Source: Micromonospora purpureochromogenes | GTDB lineage: Bacteria > Actinomycetota > Actinomycetes > Mycobacteriales > Micromonosporaceae | Assembly: GCF_900091515.1 (NCBI RefSeq) | Contig: NZ_LT607410.1 | Location: forward strand, 2,542,001 to 2,606,000 | Direction: 5' to 3' | DNA length: 64,000 bases | Shown here: positions 51,330-60,674 of the stretch, piece after piece | Numbering within the stretch: the stretch's first letter is position 1 | How the letters are laid out: each line of letters begins with the position of its first letter | Made by a program: the position numbers and the translations under genes | The notes under the pieces: generated by a model | Told to the model about the DNA's origin: nothing | Seen by the model: only the letters and a program-made list of their open reading frames with translations | The model's database searches: none

Positions 51330-52502
51330 GTGTCCACTCGGCCCGTACTCGCGGTGCTCGGCGTCCTGGCCGTGCTGCTGGGCGCCTGTGATCCGGCGCC
51401 CGCGCCGCGCCGTGCCGAGGAGCCGGTCCGCCCGGCGTGGCAGGCGCTGACCCTGCCGGCGCCGCCGGGGCCGCCGGGCCGCGCGCTGCTGCGCGACGCG
51501 ACCGCCTGTGCGGGCCGGTGGTACGCGGTGGGCGGCCTCGCGGACGCCGCCGGCGGTACCCGGCCGGCAGCCTGGTCGAGCCGGGACGGTACGAACTGGA
51601 CGGTTGTGCCGATCGCCGCGGATTCCTTCTACGGCAAGCAGAACGTGCTCTATTCGGCCGGCTGCCGCGACGGGGTGCTGGCGGTGATCGGCGCGAAGGT
51701 CGGCGGCGCGCACGGCTATCCCCGGGTGAGCACCTGGCGGCAGCGCCCCGACGGTGGGCTGGTCGAGGTGTCCGCCTCGTTCGAGTCGTACGGCGGGCCG
51801 AAGGCGGTGAACGTGTCCCGCCTGACGGGCGGGCCGGCCGGCTGGTTGATCGTCGGCAACCGGTCCAGCGGCGCGGCGGCCTGGGTGTCGCCGGACGCGG
51901 CGGACTTCGCCCTGATGGAGGGGGCGCCGGAGCTGGCCAGCGACGGGCGCGGGGTCAGCTGGGCGTTCGACGCGGTGGGCGTACCCGGGGGGTGGCTGGC
52001 GGTGGGCGGCGTGCTGCCGGCGGGCCGGATCGACCGCGACCCGGTCGCCTGGTCGTCGGCGGACGGCCGCACCTGGCAGCGGACGGCGCTGCCCGGTACC
52101 GACCGTTACGAGGAGTTGCAGCGGGTCGTCCTGGTCGACGGTGCGGCGGTGGCGGTCGGGCTGCGGGGCGCGGCGTTCGGCGCCTGGCGGCGCGACGGTG
52201 ACCGGTGGGCTGCCGCCGGCGGCTTCGGCGGGGCGGCGCCGTCGCAGGTGCCGTCGGTGGACGGCCTGGTCACGGCGCGTGGACGGCTGGTGGCGGCGGT
52301 TTCCGACGGCAAGTCCCGTTCGGTCTGGACGTCCGTCGACCGGGGTGGGTCGTGGCGGCGGCTGGAGCTGCCCGGTCCGGTGCCGGCCGGGGCGGACCGG
52401 GACGTGGCGCTGGCGGCGGTGGGGGAGCGGCTGTGGATCTTCACCGACGACGGCACCCGGTCGACGGCGTGGTCCGCGGTGGTGCCCGTCGTGGCCCGCT
52501 GA
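51330..52502 (+). CDS. Lipoprotein with beta-propeller repeats
   Basis: The 390-residue protein has a lipobox LLGAC with Cys20 as the lipid-attached residue, then repeated blades with Trp/Gly-Asp features (SRDGTNWTVVP, WSSADGRTWQRTAL, SVDRGGSWRRLELP), giving a sialidase/BNR-like propeller. It is probably anchored outside the membrane; the ligand is unknown. TAGCAT (51318-51323) lies 6 nt before the GTG, so the mRNA is likely leaderless. A CCACCG/CGGTGG hairpin just upstream (51304-51316) may cover the -35 area. Confidence 0.82.
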   Translation: MSTRPVLAVLGVLAVLLGACDPAPAPRRAEEPVRPAWQALTLPAPPGPPGRALLRDATACAGRWYAVGGLADAAGGTRPAAWSSRDGTNWTVVPIAADSFYGKQNVLYSAGCRDGVLAVIGAKVGGAHGYPRVSTWRQRPDGGLVEVSASFESYGGPKAVNVSRLTGGPAGWLIVGNRSSGAAAWVSPDAADFALMEGAPELASDGRGVSWAFDAVGVPGGWLAVGGVLPAGRIDRDPVAWSSADGRTWQRTALPGTDRYEELQRVVLVDGAAVAVGLRGAAFGAWRRDGDRWAAAGGFGGAAPSQVPSVDGLVTARGRLVAAVSDGKSRSVWTSVDRGGSWRRLELPGPVPAGADRDVALAAVGERLWIFTDDGTRSTAWSAVVPVVAR

Positions 52503-52754
52503 CGACACGCCGGCCTGCTTAAGGACCGGTCAGGGATCGGCCTGTTACGGGCTCCGGGGCGATGACGCACGTCTTCGTAACGGTTTTGCAGACCACGGCC
52601 CAAGCCCTTCCCCGGCGTTATGAGTGTGGGTACGCTCCGCCATCACGAGCCGTAACGCAGGGGGCGTCCCTGCCGGGTGGGTGGTGGTGCGGGCTGTGCT
52701 GTCGCCGCCTTCTCGGGATAGTCGCCTTTTGCTTCTGGAGGAGGTCAGGAAGCC
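52503..52754 (+). promoter_or_regulatory. Upstream region of livK
   Basis: The region carries a TACGCT -10-like box (52632-52637) and four GTTAC/GTAAC-type pentamers (52545-52549, 52578-52582, 52618-52622 as GTTAT, and 52653-52657). Such pentamers are part of GlnR-type sites, but the required spacing is not seen, so the assignment is tentative. The livK ribosome binding site is GGAGGAGG. Confidence 0.35.
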
Positions 52755-53903
52755 GTGAGGCGTAGCTATGTACGGGTGCTGGGGGCCGCCGCAATCGCCG
52801 CGGCGATGGTCGGCGCCGCGGGTTGCCAGGACTCTGGCGGTGACAGCGGCACCGCGTCCGGCGACTGCGGTGGCAAGATCGCTATCTTCGGTGCGTTCAC
52901 CGGTGACAACGCGGGCCTGGTGATCCCGTCGCTGAACGGCGCGAAGCTCGCCGTCAAGCAGTTCAACGAGAAGAACAAGGACTGCAAGGTCACCATGCAG
53001 GAGTTCGACACCCAGGGTGACCCTGCGGTGGCGACCCCGTTCGCGAACCAGATCGCCGGTGACAACTCGTTCCTCGGCGTCATCGGTGGGCACTTCTCCG
53101 GCGAGTCCGACGCCACCATGCCGATCTACCAGGCCGCCGGTCTGGCCATGGTGAGCCCGTCGGCGACCCGGACCGACCTGACCCAGAAGGGCAACAAGTC
53201 CTTCTACCGGGTGGTCGGCAACGACGGCACCCAGGCGGGCGCCGTGGCGAGCTACATGAAGTCGCAGAACGCGACCAAGGTCTTCGCGATCGACGACGGC
53301 AGCGCCTACGGCGCGGGCATCACCGCCGAGCTGGGCAAGAACCTCGGCGGGACGCTGGCTGGCACCGACAAGATCCAGGAGAAGCAGTCGCAGTTCGACG
53401 CGACGATCTCCAAGATCAAGGCGGCGCAGGCGGACTTCGTCTTCTACGGCGGTTACACCCGTGAGGCGGCCCCGCTGGTCAAGCAGATGCGCGCGGCCGG
53501 TGTCCAGGCCAAGTTCGTCGGCCCGGACGGTCTGTACGACCCGGCGTTCCCGCAGGGCGCCTCGGGTGGCGCCGAGGGCGCCATCATCACCTGCCCCTGC
53601 CTCCCGGCCGACAAGGCCGGCGGCACCTTCTCCGCCGACTACCAGAAGGAGTTCGGCCAGGCGCCGGGTTCCTACGGCGCTGAGGGCTTCGACGCGGCGC
53701 AGATCTACCTGGACGCGTTCAAGGACGGCAAGAAGAGCCGGGCCGACCTCCTCGCCTACGTGAAGTCCTACGACAAGCAGGGCGTCTCGAAGTACATCAA
53801 GTTCGACGACAAGGGCGATGTCGACCCGTCGAAGGTCGTCATCTGGGCGTACCAGATCAAGGGCACGGAGATCTCTGCTCTGCAGGAGCTCAAGCTCAGC
53901 TGA
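52755..53903 (+). CDS. livK: Branched-chain amino acid ABC transporter, substrate-binding lipoprotein
   Basis: LivK (382 residues) captures branched-chain amino acids or a related ligand outside the membrane for the LivHMGF importer. The lipobox is MVGAAGC with Cys24. The type-I binding fold shows IAIFGAFTGDNAGLVIPSLNGAKLAVKQFN, IGGHFSGESDATMPIYQAAG, RVVGNDGTQAGAVASYM and YGAEGFDAAQIYLDAF. GTG 52755 has a GGAGGAGG site. A hairpin follows before livH, so the binding protein is probably made in excess over the permeases. Confidence 0.95.
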   Translation: MRRSYVRVLGAAAIAAAMVGAAGCQDSGGDSGTASGDCGGKIAIFGAFTGDNAGLVIPSLNGAKLAVKQFNEKNKDCKVTMQEFDTQGDPAVATPFANQIAGDNSFLGVIGGHFSGESDATMPIYQAAGLAMVSPSATRTDLTQKGNKSFYRVVGNDGTQAGAVASYMKSQNATKVFAIDDGSAYGAGITAELGKNLGGTLAGTDKIQEKQSQFDATISKIKAAQADFVFYGGYTREAAPLVKQMRAAGVQAKFVGPDGLYDPAFPQGASGGAEGAIITCPCLPADKAGGTFSADYQKEFGQAPGSYGAEGFDAAQIYLDAFKDGKKSRADLLAYVKSYDKQGVSKYIKFDDKGDVDPSKVVIWAYQIKGTEISALQELKLS

Positions 53904-53916
53904 CGTCATGGCACTG

Positions 53917-53950
53917 GAGTGCGGCCGGGGTGTCGTCCCCGGCCGCACTC
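53917..53950 (+). terminator. Intra-operon hairpin between livK and livH
   Basis: Perfect 14-bp arms GAGTGCGGCCGGGG (53917-53930) and CCCCGGCCGCACTC (53937-53950) with a 6-nt loop lie 14 bp after livK. A partial terminator here, or an RNA-stabilising stem, would raise livK over livH-F, as seen in other binding-protein operons. Confidence 0.65.
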
Positions 53951-53967
53951 GATGCAAGGAGACCCCG

Positions 53968-54951
53968 GTGAATTTCGACGAACTCTTCGGCCACCTCGGC
54001 CAGCACACCGTCGACGGGTTGTCCAAGGGGGCGATCTACGCCCTGATCGCCCTGGGCTACACCCTCGTCTACGGTGTACTGCGACTGATCAACTTCGCCC
54101 ACTCCGAGGTCTTCATGGTCGGCACCTTCGCGGTGCTGGGCGTGTGGACCGCCTTCGGCGTGGAAAATAACCCGCCGGCCGGCCAGGCCATCCTCTTCCT
54201 GGTGCTCGGCCTGATCGCCGCGGCGGTCGCCTCGGGCGGCACGGCCCTGGCGATCGAGCGGATCGCGTACCGCCCGCTGCGGCGCAAGAACGCGCCGCCG
54301 CTGATCTTCCTGATCACCGCGATCGGCCTCTCCCTGGTGCTGGTCGAGGTCTTCGGTCTGCTCCTGCCCGACGTGGCGGGCGGCGCGCTGCCGTCGCTGT
54401 TCGGCCGGGCCCGGCAGATCGTCGGCATGCCGACGATCATCAAGCAGGAGACCCTGTTCCAGATCGGCGGTACGTCGATCACCAACATCCAGGTGATCGT
54501 CTTCGTCTCCGCCGTGGTGATTATGGCCATCCTCGACTGGTTCATCAACCGCACCCGCTACGGCCGGGGCGTGCGGGCGGTGGCGCAGAACCCGGAGACG
54601 GCCGCGCTGATGGGCGTCAACCAGGAGCGCGTGATCATGCTGATCTTCGTGCTGGGCGGGATCATGGCCGGCGCGGCCGCGCTGCTGTGGAGCATGCGGT
54701 TCGGCTTCACCCAGAACAGCATCGGCTTCGTGCTCGGCCTCAAGGCATTCACGGCCGCGGTGCTGGGCGGTATCGGCAACCTGCGGGGCGCGCTGGTGGG
54801 TGGTCTGTTCCTCGGGGTCGTCGAGGTCTACGGCGCCACGCTCTTCGCCTCGAACTGGGAGGACGTCATCGCCTTCATCGTCCTCATCGTGGTGCTGATG
54901 TTCCGCCCGACCGGCCTGTTGGGTGAGTCGCTCGGGAGGGCCCGCGCATGA
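53968..54951 (+). CDS. livH: Branched-chain amino acid ABC transporter permease
   Basis: LivH (327 residues) is the first inner-membrane permease of the Liv importer, with about eight helices. The family loop GRGVRAVAQNPETAALMGVN, the first coupling element, and LGLKAFTAAVLGGIGNLRGALVGG are typical. GTG 53968 is chosen for its AAGGAG site 7 nt upstream; an upstream open frame has no such site. The stop overlaps the livM start (ATGA). Confidence 0.95.
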   Translation: MNFDELFGHLGQHTVDGLSKGAIYALIALGYTLVYGVLRLINFAHSEVFMVGTFAVLGVWTAFGVENNPPAGQAILFLVLGLIAAAVASGGTALAIERIAYRPLRRKNAPPLIFLITAIGLSLVLVEVFGLLLPDVAGGALPSLFGRARQIVGMPTIIKQETLFQIGGTSITNIQVIVFVSAVVIMAILDWFINRTRYGRGVRAVAQNPETAALMGVNQERVIMLIFVLGGIMAGAAALLWSMRFGFTQNSIGFVLGLKAFTAAVLGGIGNLRGALVGGLFLGVVEVYGATLFASNWEDVIAFIVLIVVLMFRPTGLLGESLGRARA

Positions 54952-56105
54952 TCGACAAGATTCGGACCGCAGACCGCCGTCGGGTCGGCCTGCTGACCTC
55001 CGTCGCTGACCGGTTCAGCGCGCTGCCGAAGTGGCAGCGGATCGCGGCGATCGTGGCCCTGGTGGCGTTCCTGTACTACCTGCCGTACCTCGGCATCCCC
55101 GGCCTGACCTGGCTGCGCACCGACTCGATCGCGGGTGGCAACAACTGGGCCGGCGTGCTCTTCGTCTGCGCCATCTACGTGCTGGTCGCGATCGGACTGA
55201 ACGTGGTGGTCGGCCTGGCCGGCCTGCTCGACCTCGGCTACATCGGCTTCTTCGCCGTCGGTGCGTACAGCGTCGCGCTGTTCGGCTCGGTGAACTCGCC
55301 GGTGGTGAAGTGGATCCAGAACGAGTTCGACCTGCCGCCGACCTGGGCGGTCACCTGGTCGATCTGCCTGCTCCTGGCGATCGTGCTCACCATGATCTTC
55401 GGGGTGCTGCTGGGCTGGCCGACGCTGCGGCTGCGCGGTGACTACCTGGCGATCGTCACGCTGGGCTTCGGCGAGATCATCCGGATCGTGGCCCGCAACG
55501 CCAACGGGGTGACCAACGGCCCGCAGGGCATCTCCGCGATCCCGGGCCCGGAGGGTCCGCCGGCGGCGGAGAACGAGTGGTTCGGCCTGATCGACGCGAA
55601 GCCCTGGTACTGGCTGGCGATCACCATGGTGCTGCTGATGGTCTTCGCGGTGCGCCGGCTGGAGCACAGCCGGGTCGGCCGCGCCTGGCTGGCCGTCCGC
55701 GAGGACGAGGACGCCGCCGCGGTGATGGGGGTCTACCCGTTCAAGTTCAAGCTGTGGGCGTTCGCCATCGGCGCGGCGCTCGGCGGCCTGTCCGGGTTCC
55801 TCTTCGCCAGCCGGAACGCGTTCATCGACCCGACCCAGTTCAACGCGAACCTCTCCATCCTCTTCGTCGCCATGGTCGTGGTCGGCGGCTCGGGGAACAT
55901 GGTCGGGGTTTCGCTCGGTGCGGTGCTGCTGGCCTACCTCCCGGAGCGGTTCCGGGAGATCGCCGACTACCGGTGGCTGGCCTTCGGCCTGGCCATGGTG
56001 CTGGTGATGATCCTGCGTCCGCAGGGCCTCATCCCCAGCCGGCGGCGGGCCCGTGAGCTGAAGGACCGCGCGGCGGCGGCAGAGGAGGCGCCCGCTCATG
56101 TCTGA
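54948..56105 (+). CDS. livM: Branched-chain amino acid ABC transporter permease
   Basis: LivM (385 residues) is the second Liv permease, with a long N-terminal cytoplasmic segment and about nine helices; GLDLGYIGFFAVGAYSVAL-like and GEIIRIVARNANGVTNGPQGIS segments are family features. The coupling loop SRVGRAWLAVREDEDAAAVMGV faces the ATPases. It overlaps livH by four bases and livG by eight, so all five genes form one operon. Confidence 0.95.
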   Translation: MIDKIRTADRRRVGLLTSVADRFSALPKWQRIAAIVALVAFLYYLPYLGIPGLTWLRTDSIAGGNNWAGVLFVCAIYVLVAIGLNVVVGLAGLLDLGYIGFFAVGAYSVALFGSVNSPVVKWIQNEFDLPPTWAVTWSICLLLAIVLTMIFGVLLGWPTLRLRGDYLAIVTLGFGEIIRIVARNANGVTNGPQGISAIPGPEGPPAAENEWFGLIDAKPWYWLAITMVLLMVFAVRRLEHSRVGRAWLAVREDEDAAAVMGVYPFKFKLWAFAIGAALGGLSGFLFASRNAFIDPTQFNANLSILFVAMVVVGGSGNMVGVSLGAVLLAYLPERFREIADYRWLAFGLAMVLVMILRPQGLIPSRRRARELKDRAAAAEEAPAHV

Positions 56106-57039
56106 CGAGACCACCAGCACCGCGACGCCGAAGATCCCGGCCCAGCCGGGTCCGCGGCCGGTGCTGCTCGAGATCGACAATGTCACGCTCCGGTTCGGCG
56201 GCGTGGTTGCCCTCGACGGGATCAACTTCCAGATCCACGAGGGGGAGATCCTCGGTCTGATCGGCCCGAACGGTGCCGGCAAGACCACCTGCTTCAACGT
56301 GATGACCGGGGTCTACCGGCCCACTTCCGGGGCGGTCCGGTTCCGCGGCGAGCGGGTCACCGGGCGCAAGCCGCACCAGATCAGCCGAATGGGCATCTCG
56401 CGGACGTTCCAGAACATCCGCCTGTTCCCCGAGATGACCGCGCTGGAGAACGTCATGGTCGGGACCGACTCCCGGCACAAGACCAGCGTGCCCGGTGCGC
56501 TGTTCCGGCTGCCCCGGTTCAAGCCGAAGCCGCACGAGGTACCGCAGGTCACCGCCCCGGACGGCATCAAGCGGACCTGGCAGCAGGTGCGTCGGTCGTG
56601 CGCGCAGACCTTCGGGCTGTCCCGGCACATCCTGGAGGAGCGGGCCGCCGAGGCCAAGGCGATGGAGTTGCTGCGCTTCGTCGGGATCGCCGACCGGGCC
56701 AACGACGAGGCCCGCAACCTGCCCTACGGCTACCAGCGCCGGCTGGAGATCGCCCGGGCGCTGGCCACCGAGGCGAAGCTGATCTGCCTGGACGAGCCGG
56801 CTGCCGGCTTCAACCCGGCGGAGAAGGAGGAACTGCTCGCCCTGATCCGGAAGATCCGCGACATGGGGCTGACCGTGCTGCTCATCGAGCACGACATGCG
56901 CCTGGTCATGGGGGTCACCGACCGGATCGTGGTGCTGGAGTTCGGCCGCAAGATCGCCGAAGGGGCGCCCGCCGAGGTCAGTCGGGACCCGAAGGTGATC
57001 GCCGCATACCTGGGGGAGTCCGCCGATGACGCTGCTTGA
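56098..57039 (+). CDS. livG: Branched-chain amino acid ABC transporter ATPase
   Basis: LivG (313 residues) has the ABC ATPase motifs: Walker A LIGPNGAGKTT, Q-loop near ISRTFQNIRLF, signature LPYGYQRRLEIARALA and Walker B LICLDEPAAGFNP. It couples ATP hydrolysis to transport through LivH/LivM. The start overlaps livM by eight bases. An N-terminal ~20-residue extension lies before the ABC fold. Confidence 0.95.
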   Translation: MSDETTSTATPKIPAQPGPRPVLLEIDNVTLRFGGVVALDGINFQIHEGEILGLIGPNGAGKTTCFNVMTGVYRPTSGAVRFRGERVTGRKPHQISRMGISRTFQNIRLFPEMTALENVMVGTDSRHKTSVPGALFRLPRFKPKPHEVPQVTAPDGIKRTWQQVRRSCAQTFGLSRHILEERAAEAKAMELLRFVGIADRANDEARNLPYGYQRRLEIARALATEAKLICLDEPAAGFNPAEKEELLALIRKIRDMGLTVLLIEHDMRLVMGVTDRIVVLEFGRKIAEGAPAEVSRDPKVIAAYLGESADDAA

Positions 57040-57739
57040 GCTGGAGAACGTGAGCGTCGCGTACGGCCGCATCGAGGCCCTGCACGGCATCAGCCTGACC
57101 GTCAACGAGGGCGAGGTGGTGGCCCTGATCGGCGCGAACGGCGCCGGCAAGACCACGACCATGCGGGCCATCTCCGGGATCCGGGCGCTGTCCGGTGGTC
57201 GGGTCACCTTCAACGGCGAGGACATCAGCAAGCTCCGGGCCGACCTGCGGGTCGTCCGGGGGCTGTGCCAGTCGCCCGAGGGTCGGCAGATCTTCCCCGG
57301 CATGACCGTCATGGAGAACCTGGACATGGGGGCGTACACCCGGCGGGACTCCGCCGGCATCGCCGCCGACCTGGAGCGGGTGCTGGAGCTCTTCCCCCGG
57401 CTGCGCGAGCGGCGCAAGCAGGCCGGCGGCACGCTCTCCGGCGGTGAGCAGCAGATGCTCGCCGTCGGCCGGGCGCTGATGAGCCGTCCGAAGCTGCTGC
57501 TGCTGGACGAGCCGTCGATGGGTCTGGCCCCGATGGTCATCCGGCAGATCTTCGACATCATCACGGAGATCAACCAGCAGGGCACCACGATCCTGCTGGT
57601 GGAGCAGAACGCCCAGCAGGCGCTCTCCCGGGCGCACCGGGGGTACGTGCTGGAGACCGGTCGGATCGTGAAGGAGGGATCCGGTCAGGACCTGCTCACC
57701 GACCCGGCGGTCAAGGAGGCGTACCTCGGCGTGGCCTGA
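57026..57739 (+). CDS. livF: Branched-chain amino acid ABC transporter ATPase
   Basis: LivF (237 residues) is the second ATPase of the Liv importer: Walker A LIGANGAGKTT, signature TLSGGEQQMLAVGRALM and Walker B LLLDEPSMGLAP. It overlaps livG by 14 bases and completes the operon. An imperfect terminator follows at 57759-57788. Confidence 0.96.
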   Translation: MTLLELENVSVAYGRIEALHGISLTVNEGEVVALIGANGAGKTTTMRAISGIRALSGGRVTFNGEDISKLRADLRVVRGLCQSPEGRQIFPGMTVMENLDMGAYTRRDSAGIAADLERVLELFPRLRERRKQAGGTLSGGEQQMLAVGRALMSRPKLLLLDEPSMGLAPMVIRQIFDIITEINQQGTTILLVEQNAQQALSRAHRGYVLETGRIVKEGSGQDLLTDPAVKEAYLGVA

Positions 57740-57758
57740 GCCGCGTCGTAGCGTCGGC

Positions 57759-57788
57759 GGCCGTCCGTCCCCCAGGGGGCGGGCGGCC
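57759..57788 (+). terminator. Imperfect hairpin after livF
   Basis: GGCCGTCCGTCCCCC and GGGGGCGGGCGGCC pair with two mismatches or a bulge around a one-to-three-base loop, 19 bp after livF. It probably ends the liv operon before polA. Confidence 0.5.
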
Positions 57789-57877
57789 GTCCGGCGTCTG
57801 CCCGGAGGTCGGTTTCCCTCCGACGAGCGCGGTGCCGCCGGCCGGAGATGTCGGGCGTTGCGACTAGAGTCGCTGCC

Positions 57878-60577
57878 GTGACAGCTACGACCCCGCGCCT
57901 GCTCCTCGTCGACGGACACTCGATGGCATACCGGGCTTTCCACGCCCTGCCGGTGGAGAACTTCTCCACCACGACCGGGCAGCCGACCAACGCGGTCTAC
58001 GGCTTCACCTCCATGCTGATCAACGTGCTCCGCGACGAGCAGCCGACGCACATCGTCGTCGCCTTCGACGTCTCCCGCCGCTCCTTCCGCACCGAGAAGT
58101 ACGCCGAGTACAAGGCCGGCCGCAAGGAGACCCCGACCGACTTCAAGGGCCAGGTCAGCCTGATCAAGGAGGTCCTCGACGCGCTGCGCGTCCCGGTGGT
58201 CGAGAAGGAGGGGTACGAGGCCGACGACGTCATCGCCACCCTCGCCTGCCAGGCCCGCGACCAGGGCATGCAGGTGCTGATCAGCAGCGGCGACCGGGAC
58301 GCCCTCCAGCTCGTCGGCGAGCGGGTCACCCTGCTCTACCCGCGCAAGGGCGTCTCCGACCTGGCCCGGATGGACCCGGCCGCCGTCGAGGCGAAGTACG
58401 GCGTCGGCCCCGAGCGCTACCGCGACCTGGCCGCGTTGGTCGGCGAGGACAGCGACAACCTCACCGGCGTCGACGGCGTCGGCCCGAAGACCGCCGCCAA
58501 GTGGATCAACCAGTACGGCGGCGTCGACGGCGTGGTCGCCAGCGCCGACGCGATCAAGGGCAAGGCCGGCGACAACCTGCGGGCCCAGCTGTCCCGGGTG
58601 ATCCGCAACTACGAGATCAACTGTCTGGTCTCCGACCTCGACCTGCCGCTGCGCCCCGAGGACGCCCGCTGGACCGGCTGGGACCGGGAGGCCGTGCACC
58701 AGGTCTTCGACACCCTCCAGTTCCGCATCCTGCGCGACCGCCTCTACCAGTACCTGGAGGCCGTCGAGCCGGAGGCCGAGGCCGGGTTCGACCTGGCCGG
58801 CGAGGTGCTGACCGAGCCGGGCGCGCTGGCCGGCTGGCTGGAGACGCACGCCCCGGCCGGCACCCCGGTGGGGCTGGCGGTCAAGCTCGTCACCGGCCCG
58901 AACCGCCGGCACATCGCCTCGGTCACCGGCATGGCGCTCGCCACGGCCGGCGGCGCGGCGGCCTGGTTCGACCCGGCCGGGCTGGAGCCGGGCGACGAGT
59001 CGGCGCTGGCCGGCTGGCTGGCCGACCCGGAGCGCCCGAAGGTGCTGCACGACAGCAAGCCGGCGGTGCTGGCGCTGGCCGCGCACGGCTGGTCGCTGGA
59101 GGGCATCGCGCGGGACACTCAGATCGCCGCCTACCTGGCCCGCCCCGACCAGCGTTCCTACGACCTGACCGACCTGGCCCTGCGCTACCTGCACCGCGAG
59201 CTGCGGGTCGACGCCCCGGAGACCGGCCAGCTCACCCTCGACGGGCTGGGCGACGAGGGCGTCGTCGAGCAGAACCTCATGCTCCAGGCCCGGGCCACCC
59301 TCGACCTGGCCGACGCGATCGACGCGGAGCTGTCCCGCGACGGCGAGCAGCCCAACCGGCTGATGGCCGGGGTGGAGCTGCCGCTGATGCGGGTGCTCGC
59401 CGGCATGGAGCGGATCGGCATCGCCGCCGACACGCAGTACCTGTCGGAGCTGGAGGCGCACTTCGCCGCCGAGGTGAAGGCCGCGGCGCAGGGCGCGTAC
59501 GAGGCGGTCGGCCGGGAGTTCAACCTCGGCTCGCCCAAGCAGTTGCAGGAGATCCTCTTCGGCGAGCTGGGCCTGCCCAAGACCAAGAAGATCAAGACCG
59601 GCTACACCACGGATGCCGACGCGCTGCAGTGGCTCTACGCGCAGAACCCGCACCCGGTGCTGGAGCACCTGCTGCGCCACCGGGACGTCGCCAAGCTCAA
59701 GTCGACCGTGGACGGCCTGCTCAAGTCGGTCTCCGACGACGGGCGGATCCACACCACCTTCAACCAGACGGTGGCGGCGACCGGTCGGCTCTCGTCCACC
59801 GAGCCCAACCTGCAGAACATCCCCATCCGCACCGAGGAGGGGCGGCGGATCCGCCGGGCCTTCGTGGTGGGGGAGGGCTACGAGTGCCTGCTCACCGCCG
59901 ACTACAGCCAGATCGAGATGCGGATCATGGCGCACCTGTCGTCGGACGACGCGCTGATCGAGGCGTTCAACTCCGGTCACGACTTCCACGCCGCCACCGC
60001 CTCGTCGGTCTTCGGGGTGCCGATCGGCGAGGTCACCCCCGACCAGCGCCGCAAGATCAAGGCCATGAACTACGGCCTGGCGTACGGGCTGAGCGCGTTC
60101 GGTCTCTCCCAGCAGCTCGGGATCAGCGCCGAGGAGGCGCGCGGGCTGATGGAGAACTACTTCGCCGGGTTCGGCGGGGTCCGGGACTACCTGCACGAGG
60201 TGGTGGCCCGGGCCCGGCAGGACGGCTACACCTCCACCATCCTCGGTCGCCGCCGTTATCTCCCCGACCTGGTCAGCGACAACCGGCAGCGCCGGGACAT
60301 GGCCGAGCGGATGGCGCTCAACGCGCCGATCCAGGGCTCCGCGGCCGACATCATCAAGGTCGCCATGCTGCGCGTCGACACCGCGCTGCGCGACGCCGGG
60401 CTGGGCTCGCGGATGCTGCTCCAGGTGCACGACGAGCTGGTCTTCGAGGTGGCGCCGGGTGAGCGGGACACCCTGGAGGCGCTGGTGCGCCGGGAGATGG
60501 GTGCGGCGTACCCGCTGTCGGTGCCGCTGGAGGTGTCGGTCGGCGAGGGGCGGGACTGGAACAGCGCCGACCACTGA
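57878..60577 (+). CDS. polA: DNA polymerase I
   Basis: PolA (899 residues) fills gaps and removes RNA primers. The 5'-3' exonuclease domain covers about residues 1-310 (LLLVDGHSMAYRAFHALP, GYEADDVIATLA, ISSGDRDALQLV, and GVDGVGPKTAAKW). The middle exonuclease-like domain lacks the DxE exo motif, so proofreading is unlikely, as in many actinobacteria. The polymerase domain shows LLTADYSQIEMRIMAH (motif A), the RRKIKAMNYGLAYG helix and QVHDELVFEV (motif C). GTG 57878 lies 7 nt after TAGAGT (57865-57870), so translation is probably leaderless. A strong terminator follows. Confidence 0.96.
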   Translation: MTATTPRLLLVDGHSMAYRAFHALPVENFSTTTGQPTNAVYGFTSMLINVLRDEQPTHIVVAFDVSRRSFRTEKYAEYKAGRKETPTDFKGQVSLIKEVLDALRVPVVEKEGYEADDVIATLACQARDQGMQVLISSGDRDALQLVGERVTLLYPRKGVSDLARMDPAAVEAKYGVGPERYRDLAALVGEDSDNLTGVDGVGPKTAAKWINQYGGVDGVVASADAIKGKAGDNLRAQLSRVIRNYEINCLVSDLDLPLRPEDARWTGWDREAVHQVFDTLQFRILRDRLYQYLEAVEPEAEAGFDLAGEVLTEPGALAGWLETHAPAGTPVGLAVKLVTGPNRRHIASVTGMALATAGGAAAWFDPAGLEPGDESALAGWLADPERPKVLHDSKPAVLALAAHGWSLEGIARDTQIAAYLARPDQRSYDLTDLALRYLHRELRVDAPETGQLTLDGLGDEGVVEQNLMLQARATLDLADAIDAELSRDGEQPNRLMAGVELPLMRVLAGMERIGIAADTQYLSELEAHFAAEVKAAAQGAYEAVGREFNLGSPKQLQEILFGELGLPKTKKIKTGYTTDADALQWLYAQNPHPVLEHLLRHRDVAKLKSTVDGLLKSVSDDGRIHTTFNQTVAATGRLSSTEPNLQNIPIRTEEGRRIRRAFVVGEGYECLLTADYSQIEMRIMAHLSSDDALIEAFNSGHDFHAATASSVFGVPIGEVTPDQRRKIKAMNYGLAYGLSAFGLSQQLGISAEEARGLMENYFAGFGGVRDYLHEVVARARQDGYTSTILGRRRYLPDLVSDNRQRRDMAERMALNAPIQGSAADIIKVAMLRVDTALRDAGLGSRMLLQVHDELVFEVAPGERDTLEALVRREMGAAYPLSVPLEVSVGEGRDWNSADH

Positions 60578-60604
60578 CCGGGCTTGGCCGGACCGGGACC
60601 GCCG

Positions 60605-60629
60605 GGCCGCGAGGCAGTGCCTCGCGGCC
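60605..60629. terminator. Hairpin between polA and the DUF3140 gene
   Basis: GGCCGCGAGGCA (60605-60616) pairs with TGCCTCGCGGCC (60618-60629) around one central base, giving 12-bp arms between converging genes. A very strong, tight stem without a T-tract. Confidence 0.7.
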
Positions 60630-60674
60630 TCGGGGACCCCGCTCCGGTCGCCGGGTCCGGCGGGAGGGCGCGGG

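Noticed and set aside
56978..60574. 1198-codon minus-strand frame opposite livF-polA
   Set aside because: The plus strand carries complete polA and livF with their catalytic motifs; the antisense frame has none and is His/Gln/Arg/Val-rich in the style of mirror frames.
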